Shown: one piece after another, positions 53,575-61,624 of the stretch
Numbering within the stretch: the first letter of the stretch is position 1
Layout of the letters: each line of letters begins with the position of its first letter
Source: Rhizobium sp. BG4
GTDB lineage: Bacteria > Pseudomonadota > Alphaproteobacteria > Rhizobiales > Rhizobiaceae
DNA: 64,000 nt
NCBI RefSeq assembly: GCF_016864575.1
Contig: NZ_CP044127.1
Span: forward strand, 620,001 to 684,000
Direction of reading: 5' to 3'
Program-made: the position numbers and the translations under genes
The notes under the pieces: generated by a model
The model's input: only the letters and a program-made list of their open reading frames with translations
Told to the model about the DNA's origin: nothing
Database searches by the model: none

Positions 53575-53754
53575 ATGGATAAGAACCGTATCGAAGGTGC
53601 CGCAAAGGAACTGAAGGGCACGATCAAGGAAGTCGCCGGCAAAGTCACGGGCAACGAGAAACTTGAGGCAGAAGGCAAGGTCGACAAGGCCGCCGGCCAG
53701 GTACAAGGCGCCGTTGGTAAGGGCAAGGACGCCGTCAAGGATGCGCTGAAGTGA
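53575..53754 (+). CDS. CsbD-family stress protein (59 aa)
   Basis: The sequence is typical CsbD: MDKNRIEGAAKELKGTIKEV, AGKVTGNEKLEAEGKVDKAA, GQVQGAVGKGKDAVKDALK. CsbD proteins are small, lysine-rich and induced by general stress. The GGAAAGG upstream may serve as ribosome binding site. No EcfG-like promoter is evident. The BON-like and DUF992 genes follow in the same direction. Confidence 0.93.
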   Translation: MDKNRIEGAAKELKGTIKEVAGKVTGNEKLEAEGKVDKAAGQVQGAVGKGKDAVKDALK

Positions 53755-53814
53755 GGTTGTGATGACGGCTCGCTACAAAGGCGAGCCGTCATCACCCAAT
53801 AAGGATCACGCCAG

Positions 53815-54075
53815 ATGCTTTTTCAATCTTTTGCAAGCGTAGCAACCGCTGCGGACCCCATTGCGAGTAGTGAGGCGATCAGGTGCCTTTTGGCCTATAC
53901 CTACGGTCTAGAAGATTGTCAGATCAAAGTTGAAGTAGTTGACGGCGCCATCATGCTGACCGGTATGGCGTCGTCAGAGGAAGCCTCACGTATGGCGACC
54001 TCGATTGCTGCCGACTTCACGTCAAAACAGGTAATTTGTGGTCTGCAGGTCGCTGTCACGTCAAGGCGCGCCTGA
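53815..54075 (+). CDS. BON-like domain small protein (86 aa)
   Basis: The core reads EAIRCLLAYTYGLEDCQIKV, EVVDGAIMLTGMASSEEASR, MATSIAADFTS, the alternating pattern of a BON domain (short helix, V.DG.V.L.G.V hairpin, helix). No clear signal peptide. It lies 60 bp after csbD. The assignment is by pattern only. Confidence 0.65.
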   Translation: MLFQSFASVATAADPIASSEAIRCLLAYTYGLEDCQIKVEVVDGAIMLTGMASSEEASRMATSIAADFTSKQVICGLQVAVTSRRA

Positions 54076-54122
54076 AGCTGATCGCAAAACAGAACCGCTA
54101 TGTTTCAAACAAGGAAGAGACC

Positions 54123-54641
54123 ATGAAAAAGACGCTCGTTCTCGCGGTGGCCACCACACTTGGCTTTGGCTCCGTTGCCGCGGCAGCCGATACCCACCAC
54201 AGCAAAAGGCAGCATAAGCAGCAGGTTGCGTCACAGCCGAAAGAGCGGCTGGGTACGCTTTCCTGCGAAGTCGCCGGCGGTATTGGCCTTCTGATCGGCT
54301 CCAGCCGCGCGGTGGATTGCCAGTTCAAGCAGCGAACCGGGAAGGTCGAACGTTACAACGGTACGATCGGAAAGCTCGGCATTGATGTCGGGGTGACCGG
54401 CAAATCCTATCTGAGCTGGATCGTGGTCAACACGAAGCCGACGACAGTTGGCGAAGGCAGCCTTGCCGGGACCTATGTCGGAGCGTCCGCTGGCGCATCT
54501 CTTGGTTTGGGCCTGGGGGCAAACGCGCTGGTTGGAGGCAATGCCACCAATTTTGGCCTGCAGCCGCTCAGTGCTGAAGCCGGGACCGGTCTCAATGTCG
54601 CAGCCGGCGTCTCGCGCCTGCAACTCCGTAAGGCAGACTAA
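54123..54641 (+). CDS. DUF992 family exported protein (172 aa)
   Basis: A signal peptide (MKKTLVLAVATTLGFGSVAA, then AA/ADT) is followed by the DUF992 pattern: GTLSCEVAGGIGLLIGSSRA, VDCQFKQRTGKVERYNGTIG, KLGIDVGVTGKSYLSWIVVN, AGTYVGASAGASLGLGLGAN, FGLQPLSAEAGTGLNVAAGV. The start at 54123 follows GGAAGAG. The role is unknown; the protein is probably periplasmic or outer-membrane associated. Confidence 0.92.
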   Translation: MKKTLVLAVATTLGFGSVAAAADTHHSKRQHKQQVASQPKERLGTLSCEVAGGIGLLIGSSRAVDCQFKQRTGKVERYNGTIGKLGIDVGVTGKSYLSWIVVNTKPTTVGEGSLAGTYVGASAGASLGLGLGANALVGGNATNFGLQPLSAEAGTGLNVAAGVSRLQLRKAD

Positions 54642-54973
54642 TCCGCGATCGTTCTCATCCCGACGGCCATGAATCCGATCGCCGGGCGCACTAGAGGGGC
54701 AAGGCTGTGCCCCTCTTATGATTTTGGATGCCGACTACAAGGTAATACCCAGCTGGTATCAGAGAGCCAAGACGCATCGAGCAGGGTAGTCGTCACGCTG
54801 CTGGGACGTGCACCGGCATGGTGAAAGTGAGTGGATGGCATTGAACTCTTCTGCAGAAACCGGCAAAGCGGCAGCGCCTTAGATTAGGGTGTCAGTTCAG
54901 TCGCAACAAAGCTTGAACGCCAGACCCCAACCACGCGATCTGCCGAGCCCATTCGGCACTCAGCTGATTGGCC
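54642..54973. other. Intergenic interval
   Basis: No supported gene. CCGGGCGCACTAGAGGGGCA with GTGCCCCTCTTATG (around 54680-54720) could form a terminator-like hairpin (AGAGGGGCA/TGCCCCTCT) for the DUF992 gene. Confidence 0.35.
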
Positions 54974-55620
54974 TAAGCCTGAAGCAATTTGTTTCCCAGT
55001 TCGGCGCTGACGTTGTCCGGCTCGACAGGCTCCGACTTCGACCCGTATGAAAATGCCAATTGAAGCGCCGTACGACGAGGTTCATCTCCCCGCCTGCGTC
55101 GCCAAGGCCCCAGCGCCCCGCGTCGCCGACGTGCTCGTTGACGATGAGCGACAGAGGCGTCGCCTTCACGGCCGGCACGAAGTCCGGCGAGGTATCGGCG
55201 TCAGGCGAATGTCGTCACGCTTGATCGACTCGATAAAATCGATCGTAAGCTCTCAGTGAAATCGCCTCACGAATGCGCGACACCGCGGCCCGATCCGTCT
55301 CAGCCCGCTGCAAGAGCTGACAGTTCCGGCCGATATGGTCTGCATTAGAATAGCCCGTCAGCTTCTGGAACGCCGCGTTGCAGAAAATAATCGAGTTGTC
55401 GTCTTGGCTCGGATCGGTGCCGATCATCGGCATGCGCGCTCCGCGGCCAACGGGTCTTCCCGCACATGCGCATCCGCTAGGCGGTTTCCAGCTGTCCTGG
55501 CGTCCAGCCGTCTCTGGTCGGTGTCCTGCATCGTCAGCCTCTGAAAGTCCACACGGTCAGTTTCGGCGCAGGATATGGTCCCGCATTTACTCGGATTCGG
55601 GGAAGACAAAGAGACGTTGT
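54974..55620 (-). pseudogene. LOV/PAS-HWE histidine kinase remnant
   Basis: Fragments on the minus strand in different frames read DTDQRRLDARTAGNRLADAH, then MPMIGTDPSQDDNSIIFCNA, AFQKLTGYSNADHIGRNCQL (LOV-type G-R-N-C), and later TPLSLIVNEHVGDAGRWGLG, which resembles the N-box of HWE kinases. The kinase core between them is deleted. It is a decayed paralogue of the divergent kinase gene that follows. Confidence 0.65.
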
Positions 55621-55733
55621 CGATAGTGTCTATAACCTTTCTTGTCCTGGTTAGAAAAATCCCTCCTCAATCAACCATAACTCCGCCCCGCCTTGCCGTA
55701 CGCACCTCGCAATTGGTGTGATCAGCCAAGACA

Positions 55734-57209
55734 GTGACAAGGGAACAAAAGGTGTATACTAACCTGCTAATTGACAGCACCGAAGAACGACGGATCGACC
55801 GCGAGATCAATCAAACCAGCTCAGGATCAGATCCGTTCGCTGCCGCGATGCGGGCCTCGCGGATGCCGATGATCATCAACGATCCCCGTCGCCCGGACAA
55901 CCCAATCGTTTTCGTCAACGAAGCCTTTGCCGCCCTCACGGGATACAGCCGCCAGGAAGCGCTGGGACGGAACTGCCGCTTTCTCCAGGGACCCGGCACG
56001 AATTCGCACGACGTCGAAAGAATCCGAAAAGCGGTCGCCGATAAACGCCCCATCGAGATAGACCTTCTCAACTATCGTAAGGACGGCTCGCTGTTCTGGA
56101 ACAGGCTGCTCATATCACCGGTCTTCGACGGCGGGGAGCTGACCTATTTCTTTGCCTCCCAGTATGACGCGACTTCGGAGCGGACAGCGCCGTCCCGTCC
56201 GGAGCAGCAGGAGCTGGAAGCCACGCTCCAGCGCCGGATCGTCGATCTGACGGCAAGCGAGGAGAGGCTAAACTTCACCCTCAAGGCGGGCGGCCTTGGA
56301 GTTTGGACGCTGGACGTTCAGGACGGGCGGCTGGTCTGTTCGCCGATCTGCAAGGCGAACTTCGGACGCCAACCTGCCGAGAACTTCACCTACGACGATT
56401 TGCGAGCATCAGTGCATCCCGATGATTTGGAACGGTGGCAGCAGACCGTTGCGGCGGCGCTGGCGTCCGATGGCAACCTTCATGTCGAGTACAGGATCAT
56501 CAAGCCGGATGGCAGTCCTGCGTGGATCGAAGTCCGGGCGGAGACGAAGTTCGACGAAGCGGGACGGCCTTTGCAGATGAGCGGCGTTTCGATCGACACG
56601 ACCGAACGCAGGCAGGCGGAGGCCTATCGCGCGATGATGGCCCAGGAAATGGGACATCGGATGAAGAACATGCTGGCGACCACCCAGTCGATCGTCAATT
56701 AGTCGCTGCGTGCAGACCAGTCGATCGAGAGGATGAGGTCGACAATATCGGAACGTCTGGCAGCCTTGTCCCGCTCCGCAGACGTTCTGCGCGGGCGAGA
56801 GTTCGAGACGCTCGGCTTGCGCGAGATAGTGGAGCAGGCAGTCGCGCCTTTCAACGAGGCCGGCCGCATCGCGTCCGACGGGCCTGACCTCGAGGTCTCA
56901 CATCGGTCGAATACAAGCCTTTCGCTGGCTCTGCACGAGCTCGCGACAAACGCGGTAAGGTACGGCGCTCTTTCCGTGCCGGATGGCCACGTCGATATCG
57001 ACTGGAGTGTCGGTGGAGGCGACTTCAAATTCCGATGGCGCGAATCCGGCGGGCCGACTGTCGTGGAGCCGAGACGACGAGGCTTCGGAACGAAACTTAT
57101 TCAGATGCTCGGCGCGAGCCTGCGTGGCAAGGCCGACATCGAATTTCGCCCGGAGGGTCTGTCGTTTACCGTTACGACTTCAAAAGATGCACTAACGCAG
57201 CCTTGCTGA
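55734..57209 (+). pseudogene. LOV-PAS HWE histidine kinase interrupted by one amber codon
   Basis: From a GTG at 55734: a LOV domain (about 35-140) with RMPMIINDPRRPDNPIVFVN and GRNCRFLQG (flavin-adduct Cys81), a second PAS (about 175-300), and the phosphoacceptor region AQEMGHRMKNMLATTQSIVN. A TAG at 56700-56702 then interrupts. The same frame continues SLRADQSIERM, LALHELATNAVRYGALS and FRWRESGGP, the HWE ATPase, to 57209. CAG to TAG explains the break. Everything else looks intact, so the lesion is recent or a sequence error. Confidence 0.88.
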
Positions 57210-57554
57210 AGGAGGCGACTGTGACGACGCTGCTCGGTCTACCGCGCTACTCCAGGTCGGTTTTCGTGACATGAAGGCAGCAGCCGCGCCGCCATCCCGA
57301 CGCGGCTCGCGGCCGCCAAATGGCCTCGCCACTGTTTCAGGTACGGCGGTGAACCCGTCGCACAAAGAGATCGTCGCACAAGCCAAGGCTCAACCCAGCC
57401 CCATCCGTGCGACGAACTCGCTTGAAGAAACGCGCATCGATCGTGTAAATTGTTTCCGGGAGCGCACCTCCACCGCGCTCCATTGAGGCCGTCCAAGCTG
57501 CCTCTAACTCTCACCTTGGGCGGTCTCTTCAATCAGTTCGAATGGGTATCGCCG
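57210..57554. other. Intergenic interval
   Basis: No supported gene; short frames on both strands lack signatures. Confidence 0.3.
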
Positions 57555-57763
57555 ATGGCAGTTGCAGTGATCGCTAGCCTTGCATCCTTCCTCCTGGGGA
57601 TGATCACCGTGCGCATGGCCGGGCTTCGGCATGAAGTGATCGGCGGGTTGCTTGGGCTGAGCTGGTTCTGGGGAACTTCATCTGGCTAATGCAGAATAAG
57701 CGGCGTGAGATTGAAGCGATCAAAAAGGAGCTAGAGCGAATGTATCCCCGGCTGAACTTCTAA
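57555..57763 (+). pseudogene. Small membrane protein with a probable frameshift
   Basis: ATG 57555 opens MAVAVIASLASFLLGMITVR, a membrane helix, and stops at 57689. Another frame carries on ELVLGNFIWLMQNKRREIEA, IKKELERMYPRLNF to 57763, a plausible second helix plus charged tail. A one-base shift near 57650-57660 would join them. Family unknown. Confidence 0.4.
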
Positions 57764-57786
57764 GCTTCATCGCATTCCTGCATAGA

Positions 57787-57900
57787 AAAAGCCCACGCGA
57801 GGGCGGCGCGTGGGCTTTCATTATCTCTGCCAATGGGTTCTGAGGGGAGCAGAGATTGAACGCGTGCGGTTGGGTTTCCATAACGTTCGCCGATTAAACG
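57787..57900 (-). ncRNA. Predicted minus-strand small RNA, copy B
   Basis: Read on the minus strand, CCGCACGCGTTCA leads to hairpin ATCTCTGC/GCAGAGAT (loop containing CTCCCCTCAGAA), then a strong terminator GCCCACGCG/CGCGTGGGC followed by TTTTT. The loop's CUCCCCUC could pair with ribosome binding sites. The 5' end is a guess. The corresponding part of copy A is weaker. Confidence 0.5.
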
Positions 57901-57984
57901 ACTCGGGTGACGTTGGGTTCCATCGAATCTTGGAAAAATGGATTGTACCCATGTTGACAAATCGCTGCGCCCTATTTTAGCAAT

Positions 57985-58083
57985 CCGCTCGTGATGGACC
58001 TGAGATAACCATCACGAGAAATGCTGGTGCGCATGAAGAGACCCCGGGATCCAGGGCAAAGGTGGTTCCGGGGTCTTTTTTTT
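57985..58083 (+). ncRNA. Predicted small RNA, copy B (two-hairpin RNA with terminator)
   Basis: TTGACA (57954-57959), N17, TTAGCA precede hairpin 1 (CTCGTGATGG/CCATCACGAG, 57988-58018, 11-nt loop starting ACCTGAGA) and an intrinsic terminator (AGACCCCGG 58039-58047 with CCGGGGTCT 58068-58076, then eight T). The internal AGGGCAAAGGTGGTTCC is nearly identical in copy A while the stems covary. Predicted length is about 95 nt. It may belong to an already catalogued rhizobial sRNA family; I cannot tell which. Confidence 0.7.
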
Positions 58084-58099
58084 GCAAAAAAGGCGCCGG

Positions 58100-58225
58100 T
58101 GTTTCCACCGGCGCAGTTGGTCATACAGTTGAGAACTGCCGCCCGACTTAGCAAGAACTGGGGTAGCTTGCTCGAACAGGTAAACAAAGCGCCGGGCGGC
58201 ACAAAGTCAACCTGCGTGGAGCCTT
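58100..58225. repeat. Duplicated hairpin element, left copy
   Basis: TGCCGCCCG (58137-58145) pairs with CGGGCGGCA (58193-58201) around a 47-nt interior. Flanks CATACAGTTGAGAAC and AACCTGCGTGGAGCC resemble the right copy at 58450-58575 (TACAGAGGAGTTT and AACTTGCGGTGAGC). The interior lengths differ by 9 nt. It may be a structured RNA or a coding remnant on the minus strand. Confidence 0.5.
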
Positions 58226-58233
58226 GAAGTTCC

Positions 58234-58377
58234 CTAGGCTACGCGTTTTCGCTCTGTTTCTGGTCTCAAGGCCGCATCTTTCGCCATTTGGATCATGTAC
58301 GCGACAAAAGGTTTGTCGCTCAATTCCGCCAACTTCTTTGCTGCTTCCAGATGATCGACGAGATGAACTTGCGACAT
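58234..58377 (-). CDS. Small protein (47 aa)
   Basis: GGAGG lies 5 nt before the ATG (58375-58377). The protein reads MSQVHLVDHLEAAKKLAELS, DKPFVAYMIQMAKDAALRPE, TERKRVA and is predicted to be largely helical. It lies exactly between the two copies of the duplicated hairpin element. Function unknown. Confidence 0.6.
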   Translation of the reverse strand: MSQVHLVDHLEAAKKLAELSDKPFVAYMIQMAKDAALRPETERKRVA

Positions 58378-58449
58378 ATCTACCTCCTGACTGTCCGCAT
58401 ATTCATCTTTGCTAATGAATCTTAAGCGAAGCTTACCATGGGTAGACTA

Positions 58450-58575
58450 TTTTTGGCCTTTGATGCCGCATGGGTAGTACAGAGGAGTTTGCCGCTCGGC
58501 ATACGCAGGAAGAAACTCTGACAATCGACTGAAAGAGCGCCGAGCGGCAGCGTAACAACTTGCGGTGAGCTTACT
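58450..58575. repeat. Duplicated hairpin element, right copy
   Basis: TGCCGCTCGGC (58490-58500) pairs perfectly with GCCGAGCGGCA (58539-58549) around a 38-nt interior. The stem differs from the left copy but remains paired. Confidence 0.5.
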
Positions 58576-58581
58576 GGTTCC

Positions 58582-58621
58582 AAGAAAAAAGCCACCACAA
58601 GGCTTAATTCGTGGTGGCTGC
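58582..58621 (-). terminator. Intrinsic terminator (minus strand)
   Basis: On the minus strand AGCCACCAC (58611-58619), a 12-nt loop and GTGGTGGCT (58590-58598) are followed by TTTTTCTTGG. It would end a minus-strand transcript coming from about 58720, where a short frame (MDDERVAALLQMPVNA) begins. Confidence 0.75.
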
Positions 58622-59370
58622 CAAGTCGTTGATGGAGAACGGTTTGCCATCAATGCGATATTGTTATTGGCATTGACTGGCATCTGCAAGAGCGCAGCAA
58701 CCCGTTCATCATCCATTGGCTAGCGCGGATCCCATCTTCACGCATGTCTAACACCATCTGACAGCTTTCATATGATCGCGCGATCACGGTCACGGAAGCC
58801 GATGAAAAACCTGCGGCCGTTCAAATGCACGCGTCGCTTCATGAGAAGATGAACATGATCCTCGGCGTCTTCCTCAAGGTTTATCAACGACAGGAAGCGG
58901 ACAGACGCCATCGACGCGGTCCCCGCCGACGGGCTGGGCCCATCTGAGCTGGAACCCTTTGGACCTCGTCTTTTCGTCGGCAGCCTTCGGTGGGCTTATC
59001 GCCTGATGCATACCCCGTGCGAGCCGGTCAAAACCGGGCCCCGCGTACGGCGAGAAGCCGCTTAGCGGTCGGCCCTCGAACATGCTTATTGAGGGCCGAG
59101 TTATCATGCACACCCCACTCGATCTCCTTGGCGTTGGCATCTTTCTTCCGGTCACGAGCGATTTGTCGAGGCGGCTCCCGTTAGTCAAGATCGATCACCT
59201 TGAACTCGCAGCTCCCTTCTCGGAGGTCTCTTCGAGTTCTGAGATATGCTTGAACTTTTCCGGGACGAGGCCGGCGACCCGGTCGACGTAGATCGTCGCG
59301 GCAGGTCTACGAGACCCCCATAAAATGAAAGACTGGATTGCGTTGGTCGGCGAGGTGGCGGGTGAGCTGA
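58622..59370. other. Interval without identifiable genes
   Basis: A minus-strand frame near 59195-59300 (ATIYVDRVAGLVPEKFKHIS, ELEETSEKGAASSR) looks protein-like but lacks a start and a recognisable family. The rest shows nothing I can support. Confidence 0.35.
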
Positions 59371-60969
59371 TCATGCTGCACCTGGTCTGTCGATCGTCAG
59401 GAAGTGGCGTACAACCGGCTTTTCGGTCCCCGTATGGTACGCGAGCACCTTGCCCTGCAGGTCTGCATCGGCATGCGAAACGCGCTTGTGCTGGCGAAGA
59501 TGCTCGGCCCAGGACTCCACCATGAACCATTCCACGATCTTCTCTGGATCGGCGGAATCTTCCGTCACGCCCCAGCCATAGGCGCCATCGCGACGACGTT
59601 CCTGGGAGAGCGTGTCGAGGGCGTGCAGAAACGCTTTGCGGTGCTGCTTTTCGACATGATATTCGATCAGGATCAGGACCGGTCCACGGTCATGAGCGAC
59701 GGGCTCGGCAACGAGAGGCTCCGGCCAGTGGGCCGACGGGACCAGATCGGCATCCCCGGTCGGCAGCTTCACGCGGTGCATGATGAGCCCGGCGACCAGC
59801 AGACCGGCCGCGCCGATCACCAGCGCGCCGGAAACGCCAACTGCTTCACCGACGGCGCCCCAGCCAAGGCTGCCGGCCGTCATCGCGCCGTTGAAAACGG
59901 TGAGATAGACGGCAAGACCACGACCGCGCACCCAGTTCGGAAGGACAGCCTGAGCGGCACCATTGAGCGTTGTCAGAGCGGTAATCCACGCCCCGCCCAG
60001 AAAAAGCAGAGCGATAATGGCAATCGAATTCGAAGGCGCAAGGGCCAGGACTGACATCACGATAGCGGTGGTGATGGCTGCGCCAAGCAACAGGCCATCG
60101 GCGCTCAAACGTTCGCGCAGCTTCGGCATGACGAGCGCTCCGCCGATCGCACCGGCACCGACCGCGCCAAGCAGGATACCATAAAAGCTTGCACCACCGC
60201 CGAGAAGCTGGCGGGCTACCAGGGGAAGAAGGGCCCAGACCGCACTGGCGAAGGCGAAGAAGATTGCAGCGCGCAGCAGCACGACATGCAACGGGCGGCT
60301 TGCACGGGTGTAGCGAAGGCCAGCGCGAAAGGCTCCGAAGAAATTCTCCTGCAAAGCATCATTCGAATTTTTGGCGCGCGGCCACCAGACAAGTGCTGCG
60401 ATGACGATGATATAGCTCGCGACGTCAGCACCATAGGTGAGACCCGCGCCGAACGCCGCAAGCAGAAGACCGCCTGCGGCCGGCCCGATCGACCGCGCAA
60501 TGTTGATGCCGAGCGAATTCAGCGCCACGGCACTTTTGACGTCTTCCCGTCTGACGAGTTCGGGCACGATCGCCTGCCAGGTCGGCCCCATCAGCGCAGC
60601 GCCGATACCGCCGAGAAATGTCAGACCGATGAGGGCACTGACCGAGAGCATGCCCGTCTGGGCAAGAGCCATAAGGCTGATGCTGACAGAGGCGAGCAGC
60701 AGCTGGACGGCAATCAGGAACTTGCGCCGGTCGAGAATATCGGTCAGGACGCCGGCCGGGATGGCGAGCAGGAAGATCGGCAGCGTGCCCGCCGCCTGGA
60801 CCATGGCGACAGCCGCCGGCGAGGCCGAAAGATCGGTCATCAGCCAGGAACTGGCGACATCGCGCATGAAGCTGCCGGTGTTGCCGAGAACGGTCGCAGC
60901 CCAGAGGACCGCGAAGACCGGTTGTGCAAGCGGTGCAAAGCTGCCCCCGGGCGACTTTGTGGTGCTCAT
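59371..60969 (-). CDS. MFS_3-type transporter with C-terminal ABM-like domain (532 aa)
   Basis: Twelve-helix major facilitator of the EntS-like MFS_3 family: VFAVLWAATVLGNTGSFMRD, FLLAIPAGVLTDILDRRKFL, GPTWQAIVPELVRREDVKSA, LNSLGINIARSIGPAAGGLL. After about residue 425 a soluble domain (GPVLILIEYHVEKQHRKAFL, WFMVESWAEHLRQHKRVSHA) resembles antibiotic biosynthesis monooxygenase folds, a normal feature of this family. The start overlaps the DoxX stop by 4 bp. Probably an efflux pump. Confidence 0.92.
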   Translation of the reverse strand: MSTTKSPGGSFAPLAQPVFAVLWAATVLGNTGSFMRDVASSWLMTDLSASPAAVAMVQAAGTLPIFLLAIPAGVLTDILDRRKFLIAVQLLLASVSISLMALAQTGMLSVSALIGLTFLGGIGAALMGPTWQAIVPELVRREDVKSAVALNSLGINIARSIGPAAGGLLLAAFGAGLTYGADVASYIIVIAALVWWPRAKNSNDALQENFFGAFRAGLRYTRASRPLHVVLLRAAIFFAFASAVWALLPLVARQLLGGGASFYGILLGAVGAGAIGGALVMPKLRERLSADGLLLGAAITTAIVMSVLALAPSNSIAIIALLFLGGAWITALTTLNGAAQAVLPNWVRGRGLAVYLTVFNGAMTAGSLGWGAVGEAVGVSGALVIGAAGLLVAGLIMHRVKLPTGDADLVPSAHWPEPLVAEPVAHDRGPVLILIEYHVEKQHRKAFLHALDTLSQERRRDGAYGWGVTEDSADPEKIVEWFMVESWAEHLRQHKRVSHADADLQGKVLAYHTGTEKPVVRHFLTIDRPGAA

Positions 60970-61406
60970 TGTTCAGCTCCCTTGGTGATATCGAAAATGG
61001 TGACGAGGACGAAGGCGCCCGCGAGGCCGAGATGTTCGAAGAAGGCGTTGGTTGCCATCATCCGCTCCATGCCGGCGGGCAGTTCCCAGAAGCGGAGCGC
61101 GATGAAGGTCGCAAGGACAGTGAAGCCGGCGAGCGCGAGAGCGCCTGCCCACCGGAGCGTGCCAGAGACAACCAGGGCCGACGCAGTCAGCTCGAAGGCA
61201 ATGACGGCGACAGCAAAGACCGGGGCCGGGTGGAGACCGAAATGCTCCATCTCGGCGATCGCGCCGCCGAAATCGAAGATCTTGGTCAGCGGGCCCTGGA
61301 TATAGGCGGCGCAAAGCGAGAGCAGCGCGACCGTTCGCACGGCGGGCGCCGAAACGACATCGGCCAGAAGCCTGCGCGAGTTTGAAGGAGAGTGGCTGGT
61401 CATCAT
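60966..61406 (-). CDS. DoxX-family membrane protein (146 aa)
   Basis: Four membrane helices in DoxX order: AAYIQGPLTKIFDFGGAIAE, MEHFGLHPAPVFAVAVIAFE, LTASALVVSGTLRWAGALAL, FFEHLGLAGAFVLVTIFDI. It is translationally coupled to the MFS gene (ATGA overlap). The LysR-like dyad lies about 110 bp upstream. Confidence 0.9.
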   Translation of the reverse strand: MMTSHSPSNSRRLLADVVSAPAVRTVALLSLCAAYIQGPLTKIFDFGGAIAEMEHFGLHPAPVFAVAVIAFELTASALVVSGTLRWAGALALAGFTVLATFIALRFWELPAGMERMMATNAFFEHLGLAGAFVLVTIFDITKGAEQ

Positions 61407-61512
61407 TGCTCCTGCGATCTGGGCCGGTCGGTTCGAGCGGCGCTGTGTTCGTCTGATGGAGCGATATTGCCGGGAACCATTGCGGCCAACAATTGCATCA
61501 ATAGTTTCGATT

Positions 61513-61533
61513 TAATTGCGATAAACGCAATTA
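61513..61533. promoter_or_regulatory. LysR-type dyad upstream of the DoxX-MFS genes
   Basis: TAATTGCG-ATAAA-CGCAATTA is a perfect 8-bp-arm dyad that contains a T-N11-A LysR box (TTGCG-N5-CGCAA). It lies in the 218-bp gap between the amidohydrolase and DoxX genes, suggesting a separate regulated promoter. No LysR gene for it is seen in this part of the window. Confidence 0.6.
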
Positions 61534-61564
61534 TTCGCGGGAGTTTTCCCCTCTTATAAAACAA

Positions 61565-61595
61565 GCCTGGGGCAGCGGTCTCCCGCTGCCCAGGC
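61565..61595 (-). terminator. Intrinsic terminator after the amidohydrolase gene
   Basis: On the minus strand GCCTGGGCAGCGG, a short loop, and CCGCTGCCCCAGGC form a stem with one bulge, followed by TTGTTTT. It lies 30 bp after the amidohydrolase stop. Confidence 0.75.
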
Positions 61596-61624
61596 CGATA
61601 CGTCGTTCGATTATCGCGTCAGCC

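Larger units (their letters stand above)
57787..58083. repeat. Structured intergenic element, copy B (partner at 987-1277)
   Basis: This is the better-preserved copy. From the left: a perfect hairpin AAAGCCCACGCG-N7-CGCGTGGGCTTT, a second hairpin ATCTCTGC/GCAGAGAT, conserved TTGAACGCGTGCGG and AACGTTCGCCG blocks, a promoter-like TTGACA-N17-TTAGCA, then the two-hairpin plus-strand RNA. T tracts follow the left hairpin on the minus strand and the right hairpin on the plus strand, so transcription probably leaves the centre in both directions. Confidence 0.8.

Noticed and set aside
59371..60969. MFS-monooxygenase fusion as a novel architecture
   Set aside because: The C-terminal ABM-like domain is a usual part of MFS_3 family transporters.
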